Of a DNA stretch of 64,000 bases, positions 1-8,296 are shown in pieces (within the stretch, counting starts at the first letter, position 1; every line of letters begins with the position of its first letter). The translations under genes and the position numbers were made by a program. This DNA comes from Nitrospinae bacterium bin107 (GTDB lineage: Bacteria; UBA8248), in NCBI GenBank assembly GCA_002238965.1, contig MPNJ01000008.1, positions 62,001 through 126,000 of the forward strand, in the 5' to 3' direction. The notes beneath the pieces are model-generated. The model worked only from the letters and a program-made list of their open reading frames with translations, was not told the DNA's origin and searched no databases.

Positions 1-1243
1 CGTCCGTCCATTCCATCGGATTTTCGGGATTCCCCCAGTTGACGGGTTCATCCCGCTCCAGGACGCGTCCGTCTTTGAGCGTCATCCTCACGCCGCCGTG
101 CAGGTATTGGGGAAAGCGATCCGAATCCACACCCGAGCACCTCACCTTCCCGGCCAGTTCGAGCACCTGCGCGTCGCCCAGATGTTCTTCCTCGAAATCA
201 TCGAGCGTTGCGCGGCCCTTCACCACGTTGACCGCCAGGCAAAAGGGGAGGCTGAAAAGGGCCGCATACTGCGTGTTGGGCTTTCGCTTATGCTCGATGG
301 GCTCGCACACGATGTGGAGGATAGGCTCCGGCGTAATCGTCTCGATTTCATCGATTTCATTTAGGGAAATTTCCGCCTCACTCACCAGATTCTTCGCCGC
401 ATCCATCGCCGCGTGATTGAAATGGCAGCAAGGATAGGGTTTGAACGAAATCCGCAGCGTCTCCCATCGCTCACCGAGTCCGCCCGACAGGATTTCCGCG
501 TCGTAAGAGGGATCACTCAAGTGCGTGGCGTAGAGGCCGAACCTGCCTTCCAGGACCTTCCGGGGGCCCATAAACCCGTGGCCCGCCATCTGCGCGGCGG
601 TGACGCCCGCATGGGAAGCCCAGCCCGGGTGAAAGCGCTTGACCCAGCTTCCATCGTCGAGAAACTCCTGAATCCCCGCCGCCTGACTCCCGCACACGCC
701 GAAAGCGTTGGCGATGGTTTCCGGCGAGTGGTTCATCAGACGCCCCATGATGGCCGCTGCGCCAAAGGCGCCGCATATCGGCGTGGCGTGATAGCCCTCG
801 GCGTGAAACTTCCCCGGCACTGCGCCTCCGATTCTGGCGATCACTTCATAACCCGCCACCATGGCAGCCAGAATCTCCCGGCCGCTTGCGCCCACCGCCT
901 CGCCCGCAGCCAGCGCTGTGGGCACCACGCAGGCGCTCATGTGGGTGATGGAATCCGTATGCGTGTCGTCGAAATCAAGACCATGCACGTAACTGCCGTT
1001 GACCATGGCGGTGTGCGCGACGGGCAGCTTGTCCCCGTAGCGCCAGACGCTGGCCTGAGGCGTTCCGCCCCAATCGCGCGCCGTTTTCGTCACCGCGTCG
1101 GCGTATGGCTCCCGCGTTGCGGCGAGTCCTATCCCCAGGGCGTCTAATAGATGTAGTTTCGCCTTCTCGACAACCTGCCCTGGAATGTCCTCGTAAGATA
1201 AACCGGCGGCGAAGCGCGCCAGCTTGTCGCTCATCGTTTCCAT
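1..1243 (-). CDS. MmgE/PrpD family protein, C-terminus cut by window edge
   Basis: The family contains 2-methylcitrate dehydratase (PrpD), cis-aconitate decarboxylase and many relatives of unknown substrate; these are cytoplasmic enzymes. About 414 codons are visible in one open frame running off the left end. The family hallmark HGLDFDDTH lies near residues 87-95, and a late GNPENPM motif sits close to the edge, so only the last few dozen residues are probably missing. The ATG at 1243 has an AGGAGA ribosome site 6 nt upstream. It follows a second MmgE/PrpD gene by about 30 nt on the same strand, so the two are likely co-transcribed. The substrate cannot be assigned: no citrate synthase (PrpC) is nearby to support a methylcitrate cycle. 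Confidence 0.88.
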   Translation of the reverse strand, partial: METMSDKLARFAAGLSYEDIPGQVVEKAKLHLLDALGIGLAATREPYADAVTKTARDWGGTPQASVWRYGDKLPVAHTAMVNGSYVHGLDFDDTHTDSITHMSACVVPTALAAGEAVGASGREILAAMVAGYEVIARIGGAVPGKFHAEGYHATPICGAFGAAAIMGRLMNHSPETIANAFGVCGSQAAGIQEFLDDGSWVKRFHPGWASHAGVTAAQMAGHGFMGPRKVLEGRFGLYATHLSDPSYDAEILSGGLGERWETLRISFKPYPCCHFNHAAMDAAKNLVSEAEISLNEIDEIETITPEPILHIVCEPIEHKRKPNTQYAALFSLPFCLAVNVVKGRATLDDFEEEHLGDAQVLELAGKVRCSGVDSDRFPQYLHGGVRMTLKDGRVLERDEPVNWGNPENPMEWTD

Positions 1244-1275
1244 GTTCGTCTCCTGAGCTTATGTTCGGCCCGGCT

Positions 1276-2640
1276 CTATGCAAGATGCGCCACTAGTGCA
1301 CCCATCGTTTCCGTATCATCGAGGCCTGAGGCGGCCTCTATCAACATGTCCTGTTCATCAGGCGGAATTACGCCGCCCGTAATCTGTCTGAATTTCCCGG
1401 CCACCATGTCGAAATCCATCGGGTTCTGGGGTGAACCCTTGGGACCGGCGACATGGCTCTTGAGTTCGCGGCCATCACGAGTGCGAATCGCCACCTTGGC
1501 GGGAAAAGTTTTTGGATAGAGTTGCTCGATTTCAGGGTCCACAGTGAAGCGCGCCCGCCGCGCGAGACCTACCAACTCGGGGTCGGCGATGCGCTCAGGC
1601 GTGAACTGGCCGGGTCCCGCCTCCCCGTCAGTGAGCGCGACCGCGGCGCAATACTCGATGTTCATCTGCGCGCGGAGTGAACTCACCGGCTCATAACGCC
1701 AGGAACACTGCTGTTTCACTACGCTGTGGTTCATGATCTCCATTTCCTGCACGTCATCGGGAGCGACGCCGTGCTCCCTTCGCAGGGCGAGAACGGCGTC
1801 GATTGTCGAGTGGGTGCTTCCGCAGCAGCAATAGGGCTTGAACGAGACACCTTCCGCCTCCCAATGCGCGCCCAGATCCCTCGTCAGCGGCTCAGGGTCC
1901 CCGCAACCGCTGAACACCCGAATGAACCCGCCGTCTTCGTACTCGAAAATCTCCTTGGGCCCCGTATAGCCACCCTGAGCCAGAGAAGCGGCCATGAGGC
2001 CGCTTTGGGCCGCACGTCCCGCGTGAAAGCGCTTGGTCTCGGAACCATCGCACTGAAAGGCCCAGGTCCCCGCCCCCTGGGTTCCCGCGAGGCCTAAGGC
2101 ATTGGCCGTTTGCTCGGGGTTCAAGCCCATCAGATGCGCAGCGGCGGCGGCGGCTCCAAAGGGTCCGCACAAGCCCGTGAGATGAAACCCCCGCCTGCGC
2201 ACCTCCAGGCAGTCTGCGGCGATGCTCGCGCGGATCATCGTTTCATAGCCCACGGCGCAGGCCGTCATGAACATTCTGCCACTTGCGCCCAACTTCTCGG
2301 CAAGTGGATACGCGGCGGCGAAGACCACTGCACCCGGGTGGAGCTTCGCGCCGCTGTGGTAATCATCGAGTTCGAACGCATGCATCCAGGTGCCCAGACA
2401 AAGCGCAACAGGTCCCACCGGTCCACGCCAGGCGCTCCTCCACAAGGTGGCTTCCTCGCTTCCGCCTTGTTCCTGGACGAAGCGAGACAGGATTCGCCCT
2501 GATTCAGTGGTCGTACCGTATAGGCCGCAACCGAGGGCGTCCAGGAAATACTTGGCGATACAGGCGCGCAGGTTCTCGGATAAATCGCTATAGGAAGTTT
2601 CACTGATAAATCGCGCGAGTTCGCGCGTGTGGCCGTTCAT
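1276..2640 (-). CDS. MmgE/PrpD family protein (tandem paralogue)
   Basis: A full-length member of about 454 residues, usual for the family. The dehydratase-type motif FELDDYHSGAKLHPG appears near residue 90, and GSTHSTIDAV and the late GSPQNPMDFD segment match PrpD-type proteins. A GTG two codons upstream (2646) is possible, but the GAGG spaced 5 nt from the ATG at 2640 favours that ATG. Its start lies just after the stop of the PrpB-like lyase, suggesting translational coupling. Together the three minus-strand genes resemble part of a methylcitrate-like module (lyase plus two dehydratase-fold proteins). The exact acid processed is unknown. Confidence 0.88.
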   Translation of the reverse strand: MNGHTRELARFISETSYSDLSENLRACIAKYFLDALGCGLYGTTTESGRILSRFVQEQGGSEEATLWRSAWRGPVGPVALCLGTWMHAFELDDYHSGAKLHPGAVVFAAAYPLAEKLGASGRMFMTACAVGYETMIRASIAADCLEVRRRGFHLTGLCGPFGAAAAAAHLMGLNPEQTANALGLAGTQGAGTWAFQCDGSETKRFHAGRAAQSGLMAASLAQGGYTGPKEIFEYEDGGFIRVFSGCGDPEPLTRDLGAHWEAEGVSFKPYCCCGSTHSTIDAVLALRREHGVAPDDVQEMEIMNHSVVKQQCSWRYEPVSSLRAQMNIEYCAAVALTDGEAGPGQFTPERIADPELVGLARRARFTVDPEIEQLYPKTFPAKVAIRTRDGRELKSHVAGPKGSPQNPMDFDMVAGKFRQITGGVIPPDEQDMLIEAASGLDDTETMGALVAHLA

Positions 2641-2647
2641 CGTCACC

Positions 2648-3523
2648 TCACTGCCTGGGCAGATATTCTACTTCTATGGCGTGATACGCGTCGTAATCCA
2701 GGAGTTCGTAGAGTTCCTTGCGCGTCATCATGTTGTCCAGATAATCCGCCATTGTGCCCTTGGTCTTGAGTTCGTCGAGCAGCAATTCACCCGCTTTGAG
2801 CATCGCGCGCAAGATGCTCACCGGAAACAGTACGAGTTTATAGCCCATCTCCTCGAAATCGGTTTTGGAGATATGGGGCGTCTTGCCGAACTCCGTCATG
2901 TTGGCGAGCAGAGGCCCCGGACAGCGCTCGGCGTACTCGATGAACTCATCGCGCGTCTCAAGTGCTTCGATGAAGATAACGTCCGCCCCGGCGTCGAGCG
3001 CCGCATTGCCGCGTTCGACGGCCTCACCCATGCCGTGGATGTATTTGGCGTCGATTCGCGCCATAATGGCGAAATCCGGGTCTGTACGATGCGCCACCGC
3101 GGCGCGGATTTTTCCGATAAACTCATCGCGGCTCACCACTTGTTTTCCGTCCAGATGACCACATCGCTTCGGCAGCACCTGATCTTCTATCTGAATGCAT
3201 GCAACGCCCGCCCTTTCGAAATCCCGCACTGTGCGCACGACGTTTACCGCGTTGCCGTAACCGGTATCCACATCCACCACAAGCGGGATTTCCACGGCGT
3301 CCGCAACATATCTCGCATTCATGAGCACCTCGCTAAAAGACGCCAGGCCGTTATCGGGCAGTCCCGCGAGAGCGTTCACCACGCCCGCCCCAGACATGTA
3401 GACGGCCTCGAATCCCCTGGAGGCAATGAGCCTGGCCGTCAGCGCATCGTGCGCTCCGGGGATGATCGTCGTCCCCGGTCGTTCAAGAATTTTTCTGAAT
3501 TTTTTTCGTACCGAATCGGCCAT
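2648..3523 (-). CDS. isocitrate lyase/PEP mutase family protein (PrpB-like)
   Basis: 291 residues, the size of 2-methylisocitrate lyase, oxaloacetate decarboxylase and PEP mutase family enzymes, which cleave or rearrange C-C or C-P bonds with Mg2+. Visible motifs are SGAGV near residue 45, the metal-binding DVDTGYG at 84-90, IED at 112-114 and the lyase signature PKRCGHL with catalytic Cys about 121. That Cys motif favours a lyase over a phosphonate mutase. The ATG is preceded by an AAGGAAAGG ribosome site. It is first in a minus-strand set with two MmgE/PrpD genes. 2-methylisocitrate lyase is the best single guess; a dimethylmalate-lyase-type reaction is an alternative. Confidence 0.85.
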   Translation of the reverse strand: MADSVRKKFRKILERPGTTIIPGAHDALTARLIASRGFEAVYMSGAGVVNALAGLPDNGLASFSEVLMNARYVADAVEIPLVVDVDTGYGNAVNVVRTVRDFERAGVACIQIEDQVLPKRCGHLDGKQVVSRDEFIGKIRAAVAHRTDPDFAIMARIDAKYIHGMGEAVERGNAALDAGADVIFIEALETRDEFIEYAERCPGPLLANMTEFGKTPHISKTDFEEMGYKLVLFPVSILRAMLKAGELLLDELKTKGTMADYLDNMMTRKELYELLDYDAYHAIEVEYLPRQ

Positions 3524-3696
3524 GCGCCTTTCCTTCCCGGCAAAATCAATGGGTTGAAGCGAAGGTCACCTTTTCGCCAAACCGCATCTTCTCCTTGATA
3601 TAAAAGAACTTATCCGCCGCCCCCGCCTCAACGCAACCACCCTTGATTCTTTCATATCATCCGGCGGGATCGCCATAGCCCAAAGCCGATTTTTCC

Positions 3697-3727
3697 TTGA
3701 CAAACAACCGAAGTGAAGTGGCATAAT
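3697..3727 (+). promoter_or_regulatory. predicted sigma70-type promoter for the TPR gene
   Basis: A perfect TTGACA at 3697-3702 is followed, after 19 bases, by CATAAT at 3722-3727. Transcription would begin near 3734. This leaves a leader of about 33 nt before the ATG at 3767 and rules out the in-frame ATG at 3713, which lies inside the promoter. The spacer is slightly longer than ideal. Confidence 0.55.
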
Positions 3728-3766
3728 TTCATGTGGCGCGTGGGTTCGATCTTGGAGAGTATTGTG

Positions 3767-4303
3767 ATGACGGATGAAAACGAAGACTTGAGTTTCGACG
3801 GAAAATATGAAGAAGAATCCAAGGTCAACTCCGACCTCAAGCGCGCCCTGGATCTTTTGGGCCAGGGTGGTGCTGCCCATGCGAAAGGAAACCTCGACAA
3901 GGCCATCGAATTGTACAGGGACTCCATCGCCTACTACCCCACAGCGGACGCACATACCTATCTGGGCTGGATGTACAGCAAGCAGGGCCGCCTCGAGGAA
4001 GCCATCGAGGAGTGCCACATGGCCATCGAGGTCGACGATGAGTTCGGTAACCCCTACAACGATATCGGCTGTTATCTCATGCAATTGGGCGAACTCGACG
4101 AAGCGGCTAATTGGCTCGAGAAAGCGAAGGCAGCGCCGAGATACGAGCCGCGCCATTTCCCCTATATGAACCTGGGGCGCATTTACCTTCAGAAAAAAGA
4201 GTACGGCAAGGCGCAAGGCGAGATTTACGAGGCCATCAGGCGCGCCCCCGAAGTGGAGGGTCTAAAAAAGAATTTTCTGGAGTTGGTGTCGATGCTCAAC
4301 TAG
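3767..4303 (+). CDS. tetratricopeptide repeat protein
   Basis: A 178-residue soluble protein made mostly of TPR helices: clear repeats contain AHTYLGWMYSKQGRLEEAIE and NPYNDIGCYLMQLGELDEAA, and a third begins PYMNLGRIYLQKKEYGKAQ. No signal peptide or membrane segment is visible, so it is probably cytoplasmic. TPR arrays bind partner proteins; no catalytic role can be inferred. The ATG at 3767 has a GGAGAG site 7 nt upstream. It is a monocistronic unit, with its own promoter upstream and a strong terminator 17 nt downstream. Confidence 0.85.
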   Translation: MTDENEDLSFDGKYEEESKVNSDLKRALDLLGQGGAAHAKGNLDKAIELYRDSIAYYPTADAHTYLGWMYSKQGRLEEAIEECHMAIEVDDEFGNPYNDIGCYLMQLGELDEAANWLEKAKAAPRYEPRHFPYMNLGRIYLQKKEYGKAQGEIYEAIRRAPEVEGLKKNFLELVSMLN

Positions 4304-4320
4304 CAATTCATTATGAAAAA

Positions 4321-4350
4321 AGCCGGCCGCAAGGGCCGGCTTTTTCTTTT
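4321..4350. terminator. bidirectional Rho-independent terminator
   Basis: An 8-bp stem, AGCCGGCC with GGCCGGCT, encloses a 5-base loop at 4329-4333 and is followed by a T-rich tract at 4341-4350. On the other strand the A run at 4316-4320 provides a T tract, so it can end both the plus-strand TPR gene and the convergent minus-strand cupin operon. Confidence 0.85.
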
Positions 4351-4363
4351 TCTCGCTTAGGGC

Positions 4364-4816
4364 CTAGCCGGGAATCTTGTCCCTCGTATCCTCTTCCATC
4401 CACTCGTTTTCCACGTAAATCGTCTTGGCGGCGTCGCGGTTGGGACAATTGCCATAAGTAAAGACGAGTTCGGCGTCCTCTGTCTCGCTCGGGTTGTAGA
4501 GGCCGTGAATCTCGCCCGCTGCGCAATAGACGAAAGTGCCCGAGGGCACCGTATGTTCTTCCCTGTCCTCTCCCATCCAGACGATGATCGGGCCTTTGAC
4601 GATGTAGAACGTCGCGTCGCACACGTGGTAGTGCCTCTGGTTGCGGCCCTTGGGAGGAATGATGGTGCGTCCCATCGTTATGGTCTGGGTGCCGGTGGCA
4701 TTGCTGTCCACGCCCCATGCGATGATGAGGGGCGGCTCGTACTTCTTGTCCACGCCGATGGCCGTGGAATCGATGAGACACCAGCGCTGTTTGGTAGGTG
4801 CTGATATGGCTGACAT
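4364..4816 (-). CDS. cupin domain protein
   Basis: A 150-residue single-domain cupin. Metal-ligand candidates are His62 and His64 in QRHYHV, followed by the YIVKG strand, and His104 in GEIHGLYNP; all fit the two-motif cupin barrel. Such proteins range from sugar-acid isomerases to dioxygenases and ligand sensors, so the substrate is unknown. The ATG has an AGGAG site 6 nt upstream. It is the last gene of the minus-strand glycolate oxidase cluster, about 110 nt after the hydrolase gene, and ends at the shared terminator. Confidence 0.8.
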   Translation of the reverse strand: MSAISAPTKQRWCLIDSTAIGVDKKYEPPLIIAWGVDSNATGTQTITMGRTIIPPKGRNQRHYHVCDATFYIVKGPIIVWMGEDREEHTVPSGTFVYCAAGEIHGLYNPSETEDAELVFTYGNCPNRDAAKTIYVENEWMEEDTRDKIPG

Positions 4817-4927
4817 GGGTGCTCCTTTTGATTGGAAACGATATGGAAATTCCCGTTCTCTCGAAGGTGGCCTAATCTAGTCGTTCGCTTCACAGAGCGC
4901 AAGGGCGCAGCGGATGAGGATGAGTCT

Positions 4928-5941
4928 TCACCCTTCCAGAAACAACTGAACCTCGCTCAACAGCTCCATCCTGCGCTTTTCCAGTTCCATGAAATGCGTA
5001 CCGTCGTTTATGATGACGTAGCGCTTGCCCCGGCTGTTGCAGAGGGCTCTGTACAGCCCCCAGGCTTCAGGGTCAGCCGAGGCGCCGTCCTGATCACCCC
5101 GGATGAGCAGCACGGGACACGTTATCTTGCCCGCGTCATAGAGGGGTATGTTCCTCGCCCTATCGTATAGATCCGCCAGAGAGCCGTTCGCCAGCCGGAA
5201 CGCGGGCGTCTTGCGCCTGGCGCCTTGCGTGTCGTAGCGAAGCAGTTCGCGAAAATACGTCTTGAACACCCTGGGTTCTCGCCATTTATGGTGGGCGTCT
5301 CCCGGTATGTGGCCCCACCAGCGATGGTGCACGTCTTTTTCCGTGCACCACGACCACGCGCCTCTTCTCGCGTCGAATTCTCCGGGCTTTTTGGGGTCTT
5401 CCATCTGCTTCGCGCGGGCGGGATTATCATAGGCGTAATAAGGGGCATACAGAACGAGCTTATTCACCCGTTTCATATTGTCGGCCGCATATGCCGGGCT
5501 CGTCGTCGTTCCCCAGGAACGGCCCAGAATGCTGAGTTTATTCACGCCTCGCTGCTCACAGATGAAATCGACCGCCGCCTTGATGTCCCTTACGGCCACA
5601 TTCCCCGGTACCGCGGGAGGCTTGCCCCTGGGGCTGGTGAGCATCTCCTGCGGCCAGGTCGATTCGCCAAAACCCCGAATCGAAAGCGCGAAGACGTCGA
5701 ACCCGCGCGAGGCGATGTAATCCATCCATGAATAGCCGGGGACCGGGAGATCATAGGCTACGGGACCGGGCGCCATCCGTCCGTGCACGATGAGGAGCGT
5801 GGCCTGATCCTCGAATTTCTTCTTGCCCCTGGGGCGTTTTTCTCTCACGTGCAGCGTAATGCCGGGATCGAGCGAATCGATGTAGTGGTCGATTCGCTCG
5901 ATTCCCTTCAGAGCCACATTCTTTCGCGGTGAAGCGCTCAA
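4928..5941 (-). CDS. alpha/beta hydrolase
   Basis: 337 residues with an alpha/beta hydrolase fold. The oxyanion-side HG motif is near residue 53. The nucleophile elbow GRSWG places Ser at about 142. The acid is Asp283 or Asp285 in RGDQD, and the base is His316 in DGTHF. A WCTEKDVHHRWWGHIPGD insertion after the elbow looks like a lid. No signal peptide is visible. It sits 12 nt after the bicupin gene in the same operon. An ester or lactone substrate linked to the hydroxy-acid pathway is plausible but unproven. Confidence 0.85.
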   Translation of the reverse strand: MSASPRKNVALKGIERIDHYIDSLDPGITLHVREKRPRGKKKFEDQATLLIVHGRMAPGPVAYDLPVPGYSWMDYIASRGFDVFALSIRGFGESTWPQEMLTSPRGKPPAVPGNVAVRDIKAAVDFICEQRGVNKLSILGRSWGTTTSPAYAADNMKRVNKLVLYAPYYAYDNPARAKQMEDPKKPGEFDARRGAWSWCTEKDVHHRWWGHIPGDAHHKWREPRVFKTYFRELLRYDTQGARRKTPAFRLANGSLADLYDRARNIPLYDAGKITCPVLLIRGDQDGASADPEAWGLYRALCNSRGKRYVIINDGTHFMELEKRRMELLSEVQLFLEG

Positions 5942-5953
5942 ATCCTGATTACC

Positions 5954-6901
5954 CTAATTTTTCAAGTGTGAATAATCCTGGTCATACGCGGGCGGCAGCG
6001 CGCCTCCCTGCCCCTGAATGACGTGCAGCTTACCCCACCCCCGGCCTGAATTGCGAAACCCGCGCTGTACGCCCGCCGGCGCCCAGCACATGTCCCACGG
6101 CCCGAGGACCTCTTGATGCGAATCTCCCCTCTCATCCGTCCAGAACACCGTCCAGTCGCTCTCAAGAGGAATGAAGGCTTCTTCAAGATCGGGGTGATCA
6201 TGCAGCGGAGCGCCGGAACCCACCCGGTTCTCGTTGATGACGAAGGAGAATTCTCCCTCAGACAAAGACGGAGGCGGACCCACGCCCTCGAGCTCACCGC
6301 CCACGTGGCCTATATAGCGGCGAATCCCCCGCACTCCTTCTGGAAGAGAGGATTCATGATAAACCTGGAAATTCTTAGGACACTCATCATAACGAACCAC
6401 CTGGGAGAGGGGATCGACGTAAGGGGCGCCCTCGACTTCCGCCGCCTCCACTTCTCCCTGGAATACGGGCGGCTCGTACGCGCCGCGCCCGTGAATGTAG
6501 TAGAGGAATCCATCGTCATCGCCTGTGTTCCTGTAGCCGCGCATCACACCTGGCGGCATCCGGATGGCGTCATGACGTTCGAGTTCAACTGTCTTGATTT
6601 CCCCATCGCGCGCGTCGACCCAGAAGACTTCGAACGCACCCTCCCACACCATGAAAACCTCCTCGAACCCGTGGCTGTGTAGTGGAGCGCCGTTTCCGGG
6701 AGGCGCCATCACGATTCCGTTGGCGAATTCCCAGCCGGGGAGCGCCGCTCTCGGCTCTATATCGCGAGGTCCCCCGATATAGCGATAAACCGCCCGGTGA
6801 TGCCCCTCCTCGCGGGCGTCGGGCGATGAATCCCAGTCGGGCATGATCTCGGCGAAACGGACAATCGTGGTGGGGACGGCTCTGGAAGTATGTTTCGTCA
6901 T
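5954..6901 (-). CDS. two-domain cupin (bicupin) protein
   Basis: 315 residues from the preferred ATG at 6901, which has GAGGTG 6 nt upstream; an earlier in-frame start would overlap glcF by about 50 nt. Each half holds a cupin metal motif: PLHSHGFEEVF in the N-terminal domain and PLHDHPDLEEAF in the C-terminal domain. Each also has a later partner segment (RMPPGVMRGYRN and WAPAGVQRGFRN). This is the architecture of bicupin dioxygenases and of some non-catalytic binding proteins. Position directly downstream of glcF implies co-expression with glycolate oxidase. No specific reaction can be given. Confidence 0.82.
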   Translation of the reverse strand: MTKHTSRAVPTTIVRFAEIMPDWDSSPDAREEGHHRAVYRYIGGPRDIEPRAALPGWEFANGIVMAPPGNGAPLHSHGFEEVFMVWEGAFEVFWVDARDGEIKTVELERHDAIRMPPGVMRGYRNTGDDDGFLYYIHGRGAYEPPVFQGEVEAAEVEGAPYVDPLSQVVRYDECPKNFQVYHESSLPEGVRGIRRYIGHVGGELEGVGPPPSLSEGEFSFVINENRVGSGAPLHDHPDLEEAFIPLESDWTVFWTDERGDSHQEVLGPWDMCWAPAGVQRGFRNSGRGWGKLHVIQGQGGALPPAYDQDYSHLKN

Positions 6902-6926
6902 CTTCAGCACCTCGCCGGTTATAAGG

Positions 6927-8282
6927 TCATGGAAGCGTCGCGTTTCGATACACGCCTTCCGCCTCATACGCCTCATCGAGCAGGACGACGGGATGCACCA
7001 CCCGAAGGTCCATGTCCCGCTCGCGGGCGCCGAACGCGATTTGAATCTGACAACCAGGGTTCCCCGTGCAGACCACGGGGGCTTCAGAATCTTTCACGTG
7101 CCCCATCTTCCTCTCGAGAAGGCGCATGGAAATCTCCGTCTGGGTGAGATTGTAGCTGCCTGCGGAGCCGCAGCACCAATCGCTCTCCTCGAGGGGCACC
7201 GTCTCGACATTGCGGATCGCGGCAAGAACCTCGAGCGGCTCCTTGCGGACCTTGAGCGCGTGAAACAGATGACAGGGGTGGTGATACGCGATTTTCCGGG
7301 ACGAAGGGTGTGCCGCTTCCCGGACCCCGATTCTGGAGAGAAACACGGTGACGTCCATCGCCTTGTCGCTGAACGCCTCGGCGCGGCTTGCGTAGACGGG
7401 ATCCTCAGCGAGTAAATCCTTGTATTCGTGCAGCATGGCCCCGCAGCCGGAGACGGCCAGGATGACGGCGTCGAACGCACCTGCGTCGATGGCGTCTATG
7501 TTCTCGCGCGCCAGGATTCTCGCCGCCTCCCTGTCCCCGGCATGAGCCTGCAGCGCGCCGCAGCAGGTCTGCGAAGCGGGAAACACCACGCGCACTCCGT
7601 TCGCCGCCAACGCGCGTATGGCGGCCCGGTTCACGTCGCCGAACAAGGTGGATTGAATACAACCGCCGAAGAAGGCGACGCGGTATTTTTCCTCCCCGAT
7701 GGGCGCAACTTCGGGGGGGAGAGCCCTCATCGAGGATACGGGCGGAGCTTGGGGCATCATGGGTTCGAGTTCGGCCAGTTTTCTGGGCAAAAGACCCAGG
7801 CCTCTCACCACGCTTTTCAAAAACGTGGTCTGATAAAGCCGGGTGGCCACGCCCGCCAGGTTGAGCAGCGTCCTGTTCGGCAAAAGCCAGCGAAAGAGGA
7901 ATCTTCTGAAAATCCGCACCGACAAGGGACGTTTTCTTATCTTTTCGAGTCCTTCGCGCGCCGCTTCTATCAATGAGCCATAAGGCACGCCGGATGGGCA
8001 CGCCGTCTCACATGCGCGGCAGTCCAGGCAGCGATCGAGGTGTTTTATCACCGTCTCGTTGGGAGCCATCTCGCCGTCCGTCACCATGCGCATGAGGTAG
8101 ATTCTCCCGCGCGGGGAGTCCATCTCGTTGCCGAGCAGCGTGAAAGTGGGGCAACTCGTGCCGCAGAACCCACAGTGGATGCAACGCTGAATCATCTCCC
8201 TGTCGGGAGCGTCCGGTCCGACGAAGGGGTTTTCGTATTCGGGAAAAACCTGCGCGAAATCTACTTTTTGATCCGTAGCCAC
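6927..8282 (-). CDS. glcF: glycolate oxidase iron-sulfur subunit GlcF
   Basis: 451 residues. Two 4Fe-4S motifs lie near the N-terminus (Cys34, 37, 40, 44 and Cys85, 88, 91, 95). Two CCG heterodisulfide-reductase-like domains follow, seen as QTCCGALQ and DWCCGSAG. This is the electron-transfer subunit of the membrane-associated GlcDEF complex, passing electrons from FAD to the quinone pool as glycolate is oxidised to glyoxylate. It lies 14 nt after glcE in the minus-strand operon. The family also includes lactate-oxidising LldE-like and GlpC-like proteins, but the presence of separate D and E partners supports GlcF. Confidence 0.92.
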   Translation of the reverse strand: MATDQKVDFAQVFPEYENPFVGPDAPDREMIQRCIHCGFCGTSCPTFTLLGNEMDSPRGRIYLMRMVTDGEMAPNETVIKHLDRCLDCRACETACPSGVPYGSLIEAAREGLEKIRKRPLSVRIFRRFLFRWLLPNRTLLNLAGVATRLYQTTFLKSVVRGLGLLPRKLAELEPMMPQAPPVSSMRALPPEVAPIGEEKYRVAFFGGCIQSTLFGDVNRAAIRALAANGVRVVFPASQTCCGALQAHAGDREAARILARENIDAIDAGAFDAVILAVSGCGAMLHEYKDLLAEDPVYASRAEAFSDKAMDVTVFLSRIGVREAAHPSSRKIAYHHPCHLFHALKVRKEPLEVLAAIRNVETVPLEESDWCCGSAGSYNLTQTEISMRLLERKMGHVKDSEAPVVCTGNPGCQIQIAFGARERDMDLRVVHPVVLLDEAYEAEGVYRNATLP

Positions 8283-8296
8283 TTAGGGCTTTCCTC

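Noticed and set aside
2627-3598. A 323-codon plus-strand frame
   Set aside because: Antisense to the PrpB-like lyase, whose motifs and ribosome site are clear.
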